A stretch of 13,924 nt of DNA from positions 1-13,924 of the forward strand of contig JAIRYL010000124.1 of assembly GCA_031267775.1 (NCBI GenBank), given 5' to 3'. This stretch comes from Tannerellaceae bacterium (GTDB lineage: Bacteria; Bacteroidota; Bacteroidia; Bacteroidales; Tannerellaceae). Of this stretch, positions 1 through 8,208 are shown piece after piece. The notes under the pieces were generated by a model. The model saw only the letters and a list, made by a program, of their open reading frames with translations, ran no database searches and was not told where the DNA came from. The translations under genes were made by a program, and so were the position numbers. Position 1 is the stretch's first letter; the number at the start of each line of letters is the position of its first letter.

Positions 1-47
1 CAGCATAGTTTACCCAAACCCGCCGCAAATAAAAACAGGAAGCGCCA

Positions 48-80
48 CGGAGGTATATAGGAGGCATGTAGGAGGCATGT
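48..80. repeat. three-copy 11-bp tandem repeat
   Basis: Three adjacent 11-mers: CGGAGGTATAT (48-58), AGGAGGCATGT (59-69) and AGGAGGCATGT (70-80). The last two are identical; the first differs at three positions. It may be simple replication slippage. No function can be assigned. Confidence 0.6.
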
Positions 81-81
81 G

Positions 82-231
82 CTAAATAGATACTATGATC
101 CCACTATCTACTACCAAAATGACGCCGGGCAATCCACTGCCTTCGCTGTCGCGTCCCCCATCAAATGAGAGAATAGATAAAAAGCAGTCCGTATCAAACT
201 GAAACCCTTCACCCGCCAAACGCTTACATTT
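82..231 (-). other. start-less open frame, possible gene remnant
   Basis: On the reverse strand a frame is open for 49 codons between an upstream stop (232-234) and a TAG (82-84). It has no ATG. The translation is not obviously random: acidic and glycine-rich in the middle (SFDGGRDSEG), then a hydrophobic run (GVILVVDSGIIVSI). It could be the decayed tail of a gene or a chance frame. I do not recognise a family. Confidence 0.15.
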
Positions 232-234
232 TTA

Positions 235-273
235 TTTGTTAAAACAACTGAAATATTATATTTTGTTAACAAA
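235..273. promoter_or_regulatory. pair of related palindromes, possible operator
   Basis: TTTGTTAACAAA (262-273) is a perfect 12-bp palindrome. About 26 bp upstream, TTGTTAAAACAA (236-247) has the same half-sites with a centre two bases longer. Two related dyads upstream of an operon could bind a dimeric regulator, but the sequence is A/T-rich and lies over 200 bp from the start codon, so chance is quite possible. Confidence 0.2.
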
Positions 274-359
274 CAACCGTTTGAAAAAGAAGAATCCTTC
301 CTTCTTAATTTAGAAGTATGAAGACAGGGGGACTATGTGCCTTTGACTGATTTTTGGAA

Positions 360-389
360 TTGACATAGTGATTTTTTTTGTGATATACA
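360..389 (+). promoter_or_regulatory. sigma70-like -35/-10 pair
   Basis: TTGACA (360-365) and TATACA (384-389) are separated by 18 bases, with TG one base upstream of the -10 hexamer. This would be a fair extended -10 promoter in Proteobacteria. The Bacteroidota primary sigma factor prefers a different consensus, so the match may be accidental. It would give a 5' leader of about 80 bases for the gene at 478. Confidence 0.2.
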
Positions 390-447
390 ACTGTTTATCC
401 GGTTTTTTTTAATCTGTTAAAGTAGAACTAAAAGTGAATTTATTATG

Positions 448-471
448 TAACTTTGCCCTGCTAAACAGGAG
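448..471 (+). promoter_or_regulatory. Bacteroides-type -7 box and ribosome binding site
   Basis: TAACTTTG (448-455) matches the Bacteroides -7 consensus TAnnTTTG exactly. A clear TTTG -33 element at the usual 19-21 base spacing is not seen. Transcription from here would start around 460 and leave a very short leader. AGGAG (467-471) sits six bases before the ATG at 478 and is an unusually good Shine-Dalgarno match for this phylum; it supports that start. Confidence 0.5.
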
Positions 472-477
472 TTAGAA

Positions 478-1617
478 ATGGGTATAATAATCAAAGAGGT
501 AACAAACAAAAGAGAACGCAAGAAGTTTGTAAAGTTTAATGTAGAGCTATATAAAGACAACCCTTATCATGTGCCAGGTTTGATTGATGAAGAAATGACG
601 ATGTTAGACAAGGATAAGAATCCTGCATTTGAAGTGGGCGAGAGTATTTATTTTCTTGCTTATCGCGACGACAAAATAGTGGGCCGGATTGCAGGCTTGA
701 TTAATTACCGCAGCAATGAGGTGTGGAAGCAAAAAAGGGCGCGTTTTGGTTTTGTGGATTTTATTGACGACGCCGAAGTGGCCGACGCTTTATTTGGCGC
801 TGTTGAAAACTGGGCGATGGAAAAAGGGATGGACGCGCTTCATGGCCCGTTAGGTTTTACAGATTTGGACTATGAAGGAATGCTGGTGTATGGATTTGAC
901 CAATTGGGAACCATGGCTACGATCTATAACTATCCGTATTATCCCGAACACCTGGAGCGGATGGGGTATGAAAAAGAACAAGACTGGAAGGAATTTAAAA
1001 TATACATACCTGATGAAATACCGGAAAAGCATCTGAGGATAGGCGAACTTGTGAAAAAGAAATATGGCCTGAAAACGATGAAATTTAAAAAAAGGAAGGA
1101 AATTTGGCCATATGCCCATAAGATATTTCATACCTTAAATGCTACGTTTGCCCCCTTATATGGTTTTGCTCCCCTGACGGATAAACAGATAGATTATTAT
1201 GTGAATATGTATATCCCGATGCTCCGACTCGATATGATAACGGTAATTATACATGAGGCCGACGACGAGGTGGTGGGATTTGGCATTTCCCTTCCCAGTT
1301 TGTCGAAAGCGTTACAAAAATCAAAAGGCCGGATGTTTCCCTTTGGTTTTATCTCTTTGCTGAGAGCCTTAAAGTCCGAACCGAAAGTGGTGGATTTATA
1401 TTTAACCGGCGTATTGCCCGAATATCAGGGGAAAGGAGTGAATGCATTATTGTTCAACGATCTGATTCCCGTATATATAAAAGCAGGCGTCGAATATGCA
1501 GAAACTAATCCGGAACTCGAATCGAATAGCGCCGTTCAGGCGCAATGGGATTATTTTAAACGTGAACATCATAAAACAAGAAGGGCGTTTAAGAAGGATT
1601 TAAAAATTGAAAGATGA
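478..1617 (+). CDS. GNAT-fold N-acyltransferase, function unknown
   Basis: A 379-residue soluble protein that looks like a GNAT-type acyltransferase of the large, two-domain kind annotated in Bacteroidota as 'N-acetyltransferase' (related in style to E. coli YghO). The acyl-CoA binding signature is near the C-terminus: residues 308-325 contain LYLTGVLPEYQGKGVNAL, with the Q-x-x-G-x-G-like pyrophosphate loop QGKGV (317-321) after a beta-strand. The N-terminal half (about 5-175) also has GNAT-like elements, such as FLAYRDDKIVGRIAGLIN (59-76), suggesting a degenerate duplicated fold. No signal peptide or membrane segment is seen. The start is supported by AGGAG six bases upstream. It is followed after 12 bases by parE, so it is probably first in that operon. 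The substrate cannot be inferred; linkage to parE probably reflects shared expression only. Confidence 0.75.
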   Translation: MGIIIKEVTNKRERKKFVKFNVELYKDNPYHVPGLIDEEMTMLDKDKNPAFEVGESIYFLAYRDDKIVGRIAGLINYRSNEVWKQKRARFGFVDFIDDAEVADALFGAVENWAMEKGMDALHGPLGFTDLDYEGMLVYGFDQLGTMATIYNYPYYPEHLERMGYEKEQDWKEFKIYIPDEIPEKHLRIGELVKKKYGLKTMKFKKRKEIWPYAHKIFHTLNATFAPLYGFAPLTDKQIDYYVNMYIPMLRLDMITVIIHEADDEVVGFGISLPSLSKALQKSKGRMFPFGFISLLRALKSEPKVVDLYLTGVLPEYQGKGVNALLFNDLIPVYIKAGVEYAETNPELESNSAVQAQWDYFKREHHKTRRAFKKDLKIER

Positions 1618-1629
1618 ATCGGGGGGAAT

Positions 1630-3483
1630 ATGGAAGAGAATAGATTTTTGAATCCGGTACGTTATGATTTTGAGGATATAAGAACCCTCGACTGGAGGGA
1701 GCATATCCGCCTGCGTCCGGGCATGTATATTGGCAAGTTAGGCGACGGCGCTCATGCTGACGATGGCGTCTATGTATTGCTGAAGGAAGTACTGGATAAT
1801 TCCATCGACGAATATATGATGGGATTTGGTAAGACAATTGAAGTAGCGGTAAAAGATGGCGCCGTAACAGTACGCGATTATGGACGCGGCGTTCCGCTGG
1901 GAAAAGTTGTAGACGTTTCCAGTAAAATGAATACCGGAGCGAAATATGATAGTAAGGCTTTTAAAAAGTCGGTTGGATTGAACGGGGTAGGTATCAAGGC
2001 GGTGAATGCGTTGAGTAGCCGTTTCCTGATACAGAGCAACCGCGACGGCGAAAGTAAAAGGGTGGAATACAGCCGGGCTATTATTACGGATGAGTCGGGG
2101 ATTGACGGTACGCAAGAACCCAACGGCACGCTTATCTCGTTTATTCCGGATAAGGAAATCTTCAGGGAGTACGCCTATAAAGATGAGTATATTGAAAGTC
2201 TGCTGAAGAATTATGTTTTCCTGAACTCCGGCCTTACCATTATGTATAATGGGAAGAAGTTCTTTTCGCGTAACGGTTTGGTTGATTTGCTGAACGAAAA
2301 TATGACAACAGACCCTCTTTATCCGATTATTCATCTGAAAGGCGTTGATATCGAGCTGGTAATCACACATAGCAACCAATACGGCGAAGAATATTATTCG
2401 TTTGTAAACGGACAATATACCACGCAAGGCGGAACGCATCTTTCTGTATTTAAGGAAGCGATTGGGCGTGTTATTAAAGAGTATTACAGTAAAAACTTCG
2501 ACTATTCGGATATCCGTTCCGGAATTGTATCCGCTATCAGTATCAAAGTAGAAGAGCCTGTATTTGAGAGTCAGACAAAAACGAAATTAGGCTCGAAAGA
2601 CATGGGGCCTAAAGGGCCTACCGTATCTAAATTTATCGGCGATTTTATTAAAAAAGAGCTGGATAATTATTTGCACAAGAATCAAGAAACGTCCGACGCT
2701 CTGCTGAAGAAAATCCTGGAATCCGAAAAAGAACGGAAAGCCATTGCAGGCGTTACCAAACTGGCGCGCGAACGGGCGAAGAAAGCCAACCTGCACAACA
2801 AGAAGCTACGCGATTGCCGCATCCACCTGACCGATGCAAAAGGCGAACAGCAGGAAGATACGTGTATATTTATTACGGAAGGGGATTCGGCCAGCGGTTC
2901 GATAACGAAAAGCCGGGATCCGAATTTTCAAGCCGTATTCAGCTTACGCGGAAAGCCGTTAAACAGTTATGGGCTGACAAAGAAAATTGTTTACGAAAAT
3001 GAAGAGTTCAACCTGTTGCAGGCCGCATTAAATATTGACGATGGATTGGAAGGGCTTCGTTACAACAAGGTAATTATTGCAACTGACGCCGATGTGGATG
3101 GTATGCACATCCGATTGTTGCTGATTACTTTCTTTTTGCAATTTTTCCCCGACTTGATCAAACGGAATCATGTGCATATCTTGCAAACGCCTTTGTTTCG
3201 GGTAAGAAATAAACAAAAAACCTGGTATTGCTATACGGAAGAAGAGCGGTTGGCGGCTATGGCTACCGCCGGGAAAAATCCTGAAATCACCCGTTTTAAA
3301 GGATTAGGAGAAATATCTCCGGATGAGTTTAAGAATTTTATTGGAAAAGATATTCGTCTTGATCAGGTTACCATGAAGAAAGAAGACCTTGTGAAAGAAA
3401 TGCTCGCCTTTTATATGGGTAAGAACACTATGGAACGGCAGAATTTTATTATTGAAAACCTGATTGTAGAAGAAGAAATATAA
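1630..3483 (+). CDS. parE: DNA topoisomerase IV subunit B (ParE)
   Basis: A 617-residue ATPase subunit of type IIA topoisomerase, which with ParC decatenates daughter chromosomes. The GHKL ATPase comes first: EVLDNSIDE (53-61, Mg/ATP residues E53 and N57), VRDYGRGVP (81-89) and the ATP-lid stretch GLNGVGIKAVNALS (116-129). The transducer domain follows, with QTKTKLGS (315-322) as the conserved K-loop. The TOPRIM metal centre is seen as TEGDSASG (416-423) and DADVDGMHI (486-494), and the C-terminal tail carries RFKGLGEI (555-562). The length and lack of a GyrB-type insert fit ParE, and this short form is the usual second type IIA B subunit in Bacteroidales. GyrB is the alternative call. A purine-rich GGGGGGAA lies a few bases before the ATG. 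No parC follows directly; the next gene, coaD, starts after 4 bases. Confidence 0.9.
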   Translation: MEENRFLNPVRYDFEDIRTLDWREHIRLRPGMYIGKLGDGAHADDGVYVLLKEVLDNSIDEYMMGFGKTIEVAVKDGAVTVRDYGRGVPLGKVVDVSSKMNTGAKYDSKAFKKSVGLNGVGIKAVNALSSRFLIQSNRDGESKRVEYSRAIITDESGIDGTQEPNGTLISFIPDKEIFREYAYKDEYIESLLKNYVFLNSGLTIMYNGKKFFSRNGLVDLLNENMTTDPLYPIIHLKGVDIELVITHSNQYGEEYYSFVNGQYTTQGGTHLSVFKEAIGRVIKEYYSKNFDYSDIRSGIVSAISIKVEEPVFESQTKTKLGSKDMGPKGPTVSKFIGDFIKKELDNYLHKNQETSDALLKKILESEKERKAIAGVTKLARERAKKANLHNKKLRDCRIHLTDAKGEQQEDTCIFITEGDSASGSITKSRDPNFQAVFSLRGKPLNSYGLTKKIVYENEEFNLLQAALNIDDGLEGLRYNKVIIATDADVDGMHIRLLLITFFLQFFPDLIKRNHVHILQTPLFRVRNKQKTWYCYTEEERLAAMATAGKNPEITRFKGLGEISPDEFKNFIGKDIRLDQVTMKKEDLVKEMLAFYMGKNTMERQNFIIENLIVEEEI

Positions 3484-3487
3484 TTAG

Positions 3488-3946
3488 ATGAAAAAGATAG
3501 CCTTGTTTCCAGGCACATTCGACCCGTTTACAATCGGTCATCAATCATTAATCCGACGGGGACTCGTATTGGTAGACGAGATTGTGATTGCTATTGGTAT
3601 CAATGAGAGAAAACAGACTTATTTTTCGCTTGATAAACGTTTGGACAGTATCCGTCGTTTATATGAAGGAGACGCGCGCATACGCATAGAGCCGTATGAT
3701 TGCCTGACCGTTGATTTTGCGGTTCAGGCGGGGGCGCAATCTATTTTGCGGGGTATTCGTACCGTCAATGATTTTGAATATGAAAAAAGCATTGCCGACG
3801 TAAACCGTAAGCTAACCGGGATAGATACGTTTATTCTCTTTACAGAACCCGAACATACCCATATCAGTTCCAGTATTGTTCGCGAACTGCTTAAATACGG
3901 TAAAGATATCTCCCTCTTTGTGCCTAAAGAGACGAAGTTGTATTAA
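3488..3946 (+). CDS. coaD: phosphopantetheine adenylyltransferase
   Basis: A 152-residue cytoplasmic enzyme of the nucleotidyltransferase superfamily. It transfers AMP from ATP to 4'-phosphopantetheine, giving dephospho-CoA, the penultimate step of CoA synthesis. The family signatures are all present: FPGTFDPFTIGH (7-18) with the T/HxGH nucleotide-binding motif TIGH, RGIRTVNDFEYE (88-99) binding the pantetheine arm, and ISSSIVREL (126-134), the equivalent of the ISSTxVR motif. The length is normal for bacterial CoaD (about 155-165). It starts 4 bases after the parE stop, so the two genes are translationally close and probably cotranscribed. There is no functional link to topoisomerase beyond housekeeping. 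Confidence 0.95.
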   Translation: MKKIALFPGTFDPFTIGHQSLIRRGLVLVDEIVIAIGINERKQTYFSLDKRLDSIRRLYEGDARIRIEPYDCLTVDFAVQAGAQSILRGIRTVNDFEYEKSIADVNRKLTGIDTFILFTEPEHTHISSSIVRELLKYGKDISLFVPKETKLY

Positions 3947-3972
3947 TATTTATTTGTGATAAACTGGAAAGA

Positions 3973-5568
3973 ATGAAAAAAATCGGATTATACCTGTTAC
4001 TCGTTATTTGTCCGGCGATGCAACTATCCGCACAGGACAATATGAATAGGGAAGCACGGAAACTTTCGATGGCGTTATATGCCATATCAAATTTATATGT
4101 TGATTCTACCGATACCGAAAAATTAGCGGAAGACGCTATTGTAGGGATGTTGGAAAAATTAGACCCTCACTCCAATTACCTTGACCCTGAAGAAACAAAG
4201 GAAATGACAGAACCCTTGCAGGGAAACTTTGACGGGATCGGCATTCAGTTTAACATGCTCACGGATACATTGTATGTAATACAAGTTATAGCGGGCGGGC
4301 CTTCTGAAAAGGTGGGACTTATAGCGGGCGACCGTATTATTATGGTAGACGACGCCTTGATTGCAGGCGTGAAAATGAAAACCTCGGATATTATGAAGCG
4401 CCTGCGCGGCCCTAAAGGGACGGAGGTGAGGATAAAAGTCCTGCGCCAAAACGAACCGGAGCTGATCGCTTTTAGAATTATTCGCGGTAAAATCCCGGTG
4501 TATAGTCTTGACGCCGCTTATATGGCGGACAAACAGACGGGTTATATAAAATTAAACCGTTTTGCCATATCGTCGACTGATGAATTTCGCGAGGCTTTGG
4601 AGAAACTGAAAAAGAGGGAAATGAAAAATCTTATCCTAGACCTTCAGGGAAATGGCGGCGGCTATCTGAATATAGCAATCGATATGGCAAATGAATTTCT
4701 CGGTAAAGGACGATTGATTGTTTATACGGAAGGAGCCAAACAGCCCAGAGAAGAAGCCAAGGCGACAGGAAAAGGGAACTTTGAAGATGGACGTCTGGTC
4801 GTTTTGGTTGACGAATCGTCTGCTTCGGCCAGCGAAATCTTTGCCGGCGCAATTCAGGATTGGGACAGAGGCGTTATAGTCGGGCGGCGAACATTTGGAA
4901 AAGGGCTGGTGCAAAAACCTATCCCGTTGCCTGACGGTTCCATGATCCGCCTGACGGTTTCCCGCTATCATACGCCTACCGGAAGAGGGATTCAAAGGCC
5001 ATACGAAAATGGTAAGAAGCAAGAATACCAGTATGATTTGATCGATCGGTATAATCGCGGCGAATTAATGAGCGCCGACAGTATTCATTTCCCCGATTCC
5101 ATGAAGTATAAAACGCTTATCAATAACCGGGTCGTATATGGCGGCGGCGGAATTATGCCGGATATATTTATACCCATGGATACGACCCGTTTTACCGATT
5201 ATCACCGCCGGCTGGTGGCAACCGGGCTGGTTAATCGCGTTTCCATGAATTATCTGGATCAGAACAGAAAAGAAATGACGGCTACATATCGTAAATTTGA
5301 ATCCTATAAGAAATCGTTTAAGATAACGGACGATATCTTGCAAAATTTATTAAACATGGCTACAGAGGAGAAGATTGAATTTAATGAAGAACAATATACT
5401 CATTCCAAACCGCTGATTAAACTCCAAATAAAAGCCCTTATCGCCCGTGATCTGTATGAAATGACAGAATATTTCCGGATTATGAATGATGATAATCCCG
5501 GCTATCTCGAAGCTCTCCGCATTATTAATGATAAGAAAACATACGATAAAGCGCTTGGGATAAAATGA
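3973..5568 (+). CDS. S41-family C-terminal processing protease, periplasmic
   Basis: A 531-residue serine protease of the CtpA/Prc type, expected to trim or degrade envelope proteins from their C-termini. A cleavable signal peptide fits residues 1-20 (MKKIGLYLLLVICPAMQLSA, then QD). LDPHSNYLDPEE (63-74) is the conserved segment before the PDZ domain (about 85-165; substrate-binding GIGIQF 88-93). The catalytic core (about 175-385) has LDLQGNGGGY (222-231), SSASASE with the expected nucleophile S285, and TFGKG with the general base K310 followed by Q314; the Ser-Lys spacing of 25 matches the family. The C-terminal 140 residues form a helical extension common in Bacteroidota homologues. It is last in the forward operon, 26 bases after coaD, and ends 15 bases from the convergent nagA. 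Substrates are unknown. Confidence 0.9.
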   Translation: MKKIGLYLLLVICPAMQLSAQDNMNREARKLSMALYAISNLYVDSTDTEKLAEDAIVGMLEKLDPHSNYLDPEETKEMTEPLQGNFDGIGIQFNMLTDTLYVIQVIAGGPSEKVGLIAGDRIIMVDDALIAGVKMKTSDIMKRLRGPKGTEVRIKVLRQNEPELIAFRIIRGKIPVYSLDAAYMADKQTGYIKLNRFAISSTDEFREALEKLKKREMKNLILDLQGNGGGYLNIAIDMANEFLGKGRLIVYTEGAKQPREEAKATGKGNFEDGRLVVLVDESSASASEIFAGAIQDWDRGVIVGRRTFGKGLVQKPIPLPDGSMIRLTVSRYHTPTGRGIQRPYENGKKQEYQYDLIDRYNRGELMSADSIHFPDSMKYKTLINNRVVYGGGGIMPDIFIPMDTTRFTDYHRRLVATGLVNRVSMNYLDQNRKEMTATYRKFESYKKSFKITDDILQNLLNMATEEKIEFNEEQYTHSKPLIKLQIKALIARDLYEMTEYFRIMNDDNPGYLEALRIINDKKTYDKALGIK

Positions 5569-5583
5569 TTAACGGGTTAATGA

Positions 5584-6756
5584 TCAATCGCTGAACAGTT
5601 TCTTTCCTTCGACAATCGTGGTAAGGACGTTGATATCGGTATCGAAAATGATGATATCAGCGTCTTTTCCTTTTTCCAACGTCCCTTTTTTGTCGGCAAT
5701 ATGCATAATCCTGGCAGGCGTTTCAGACGTCATGCGGATAGCGTCTGTTAAGGAAACGTCCGCCATTTGCGTCATGGTGCGTATCAGTCGGTCGGCCGTA
5801 GCTATACTGCTTGCCAAAGCTGATCGATCGGCTAATTTACCCACGCCGTCTTCTACGATAATCCGGCTGTCGATTCCCTCAACCGAGCCTGAGAAGGCGG
5901 CGGCAAACATGGAATCGGTAACTAAGGCGATGCGTTCAGACCCCATAAATTTATAGACAAGTTTCAGGATAGCGGGAGGCACATGAACGCCGTCGGCCAC
6001 TAATTCTACAGTCATACCATCCATTAAATAGATACTTTCAATAGTACCTTCGCGTTTAAATTCACGGTTTTTATGCACGCCCGTCATGGCATTGTAGAAG
6101 TGAGTCGCATGCGTATAACCGGCGTCGAAAGCCGTTTTTACAAGGGGGTAATCAGCTACCGTATGGGCTAATGATACCAGTATCCCCCGTTCGGCGGCAT
6201 ATCGTCCAAACGCCATAGCGCCCGGTAATTCGGGCGAAGCGCTCCATCGTTTGATACAATGAGTAGAGGCTATTAATTCCTGATATTCCTGCGGGTCGGG
6301 ATTATAAAGACAATGGGGGTCTTGTCCTCCGCACATTGTTTTATTCAGATAGTTTCCCTCTAAATGGAGGCCCATGATACGCGCTCCGTCTTTAGAATCG
6401 GGCATAACCTCTTCGCAGGCGCGGATAGCTTGTTCAAAGGTTGTTCTCGGAGCGGCGGCAAGCGTGGCATATATTGCCGTCATGCCATGCCGGGCATGCG
6501 CCTCTGCAATCGCATAAAAAGCCGCCGCCGTCCCCTCTGTAAAATCACGGCCGTTTCCGCCGTGCAAATGTATATCGATGCAACCCGGAGCAATGTAGTT
6601 TCCTTTGGCGTCGATGGTTTCGCACATATCGATTTCAATAGCGCGTTCCGTAATTTCGGCTATTGTATTACCGGAGATTATCAGCGAGCGATTTCGTAAA
6701 ATACCCGACGGCGTAATGATTTGTCCGTTTACGAGTTTTTTGTAATGGTTTTTCAT
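5584..6756 (-). CDS. nagA: N-acetylglucosamine-6-phosphate deacetylase
   Basis: A 390-residue amidohydrolase that removes acetate from GlcNAc-6-phosphate to give glucosamine-6-phosphate, feeding amino sugars from peptidoglycan or glycans into central metabolism. The TIM-barrel metal-site motifs are in order: DIHLHGG (61-67), HLEG with E133, SLAHT with H198, THFYNAM with H219, DGVHVPP with H258, and VTDSM with the catalytic D281. Spacing matches E. coli NagA as I recall it (E131, H195, H216, H251, D273). The position equivalent to E. coli H143 is Q145 (CGGQDP), and the usual HLEGP reads HLEGN. The small beta-sandwich domain is built from both ends (1-55 and 355-390). The start ATG overlaps the stop of the upstream protease gene by 4 bases (ATGA), indicating translational coupling. 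No nagB is in the window. Confidence 0.9.
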   Translation of the reverse strand: MKNHYKKLVNGQIITPSGILRNRSLIISGNTIAEITERAIEIDMCETIDAKGNYIAPGCIDIHLHGGNGRDFTEGTAAAFYAIAEAHARHGMTAIYATLAAAPRTTFEQAIRACEEVMPDSKDGARIMGLHLEGNYLNKTMCGGQDPHCLYNPDPQEYQELIASTHCIKRWSASPELPGAMAFGRYAAERGILVSLAHTVADYPLVKTAFDAGYTHATHFYNAMTGVHKNREFKREGTIESIYLMDGMTVELVADGVHVPPAILKLVYKFMGSERIALVTDSMFAAAFSGSVEGIDSRIIVEDGVGKLADRSALASSIATADRLIRTMTQMADVSLTDAIRMTSETPARIMHIADKKGTLEKGKDADIIIFDTDINVLTTIVEGKKLFSD

Positions 6757-8207
6757 GGCCTGTAAAAATCTGCGGGCAGGATAACCGCCCCGTTTGTTTT
6801 CTTTGAATCGAGGGAATTATAAAGCGGGATTACAGTCGTTTCTTCGGCCAATCGAAGCGCTTGCGTTCTGCTTTCGGCAAAGTTTCCATACGCGATGTAA
6901 TTCAGGATATGATTTAAAATATATTCCTCCGGGTCGCCTAATTGACGGTAATCGTTCTGTTTAGAGTCGTCGCATTCAAAACCCGGCGTAGGAGGAAAGC
7001 CGCTTGAATAATCCGAAAAACCATCTTTATTGCTCAAACGACTTACAATAGGATGCAGTTCCCACTCGTAAAGGTCGCTGGCGATCGTGATAGAAGCTAC
7101 ATTCTTGCCTTCGGTTTTACCGCCTACCCGTATAAGCTCCATATAAGGAGACAATCCATTGATAATCATTTCGGAGGCCGACGCCGTATGTTCGCTTGTA
7201 ATGACAAAAAGCCTGCCGAGGTCGAGATTTGCGCCGGATACTCCTTTTTCAATCAGGTCCGGATTTAAATACACAGGCTTCCTGTTATCGCTGACCTTAT
7301 CATTGTACGTCAGATAACAAAAAATATTTTTCAAAGCCGATTTGGGCGCTAACATCGTTGATAATAACTGTGCGCATGATACCAGCCCGCCGCCGTTGAA
7401 ACGCAAATCCAGTATAAACTCCCTTACGTTATCTGCGCCAAACTGGGCGAACGCGCTGCGGAGGCTGTTATTAAATGTCTCGTCTTCGCTGCTTGCCGGG
7501 CCGGATGTAAAATGATTATATACCAGATAACCGGCCTTTTGCCCGTTGGCAAGAGAGATTGTTTGATGAACAAACACCGGATTGTCTGTCACAGGGCGGG
7601 CTGTGATAGACGCCGTACGGGATATTTCTTTGTCTACTCTTTCGGCAATTCCTATTTTCAACGTTTGGGGCGTCGAGGTATCTAATAGTGACATTAATTG
7701 GGCGCTATTATCCGAATTTGGCACCAGCGCGTCATTAATGGCGTATATCCAGTCTCCGCGTTTCAATCCTGCTTCCGAGGCTGGGGAAGATGGTAATACA
7801 TAAAGCACCATCAAACCGTATTTATTTAAATTTTGAACATAATAATATTGATATTCAAATCCAAACGAATAGCCGTCGCCCATATATGCCTTTGAAGCCG
7901 CGCTCTTTTTGTTGATGGCAGAATAGGGATAGTGTACCCCGTTTCTGTTTTTACCGTCTTTCCCGGACAACAGGGTATAGAAGAATGTTTCGGGATCCAT
8001 GTAAAAATCCAGGACGTCGCTATCCGGTATTTCGTCATACCATAAATACTGGTCGCGCATTTTCTGCTCAATCCAGCGGGTTACGCCGTCTGCCACATCC
8101 GGATTAGTATCTATGATTGTTTCATTTGAACAGCCGGTACCTAACGCGGATAAGGTATATAAAAAGAAATAAACAGGTATCCGGCGGAGGGATATTCGGT
8201 TTCTCAT
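6753..8207 (-). CDS. S41-family protease, predicted lipoprotein
   Basis: A 484-residue S41 peptidase, distinct from the one at 3973. Residues 1-26 look like a lipoprotein signal: basic start (RNRISLRR), hydrophobic core, then TGC with C26 as the likely lipidated cysteine, although the lipobox is imperfect (glycine at -3). An N-terminal S41 helical region (about 40-105, with QYLWYDEIP 53-61) precedes a PDZ domain (about 110-200; SPASEAGLKRGDWIYAIND 141-159). The protease core has LDLRFNGGG (266-274), TASASE with the nucleophile S343, and TEGKN with the base K368; the 25-residue Ser-Lys distance is the same as in the other copy. It starts one base after the stop of the Na/Pi transporter gene and overlaps nagA, so it is the middle gene of a tight operon. 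It is probably cell-surface or periplasmic; substrates are unknown. Confidence 0.85.
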   Translation of the reverse strand: MRNRISLRRIPVYFFLYTLSALGTGCSNETIIDTNPDVADGVTRWIEQKMRDQYLWYDEIPDSDVLDFYMDPETFFYTLLSGKDGKNRNGVHYPYSAINKKSAASKAYMGDGYSFGFEYQYYYVQNLNKYGLMVLYVLPSSPASEAGLKRGDWIYAINDALVPNSDNSAQLMSLLDTSTPQTLKIGIAERVDKEISRTASITARPVTDNPVFVHQTISLANGQKAGYLVYNHFTSGPASSEDETFNNSLRSAFAQFGADNVREFILDLRFNGGGLVSCAQLLSTMLAPKSALKNIFCYLTYNDKVSDNRKPVYLNPDLIEKGVSGANLDLGRLFVITSEHTASASEMIINGLSPYMELIRVGGKTEGKNVASITIASDLYEWELHPIVSRLSNKDGFSDYSSGFPPTPGFECDDSKQNDYRQLGDPEEYILNHILNYIAYGNFAESRTQALRLAEETTVIPLYNSLDSKKTNGAVILPADFYRP

Positions 8208-8208
8208 A

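Larger units (their letters stand above)
1..477. other. gene-free leader region
   Basis: No convincing gene lies here on either strand. The left 230 bases are mixed in composition and contain a three-copy 11-bp tandem repeat and a start-less open frame on the reverse strand. The right 240 bases are strongly A/T-rich, with long T runs around 370-410, and look like the regulatory leader of the operon that starts at 478. Sub-features are listed separately. Confidence 0.7.

Noticed and set aside
1738..2439. 233-codon reverse ORF opposite parE
   Set aside because: Antisense shadow of a gene with full topoisomerase motifs; no recognisable domain.
5566..5590. Bidirectional terminator between the convergent operons
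   Set aside because: Only a short ATTAAC-GG-GTTAAT dyad with a two-base loop is present and no strong stem or T-run; too weak to annotate.
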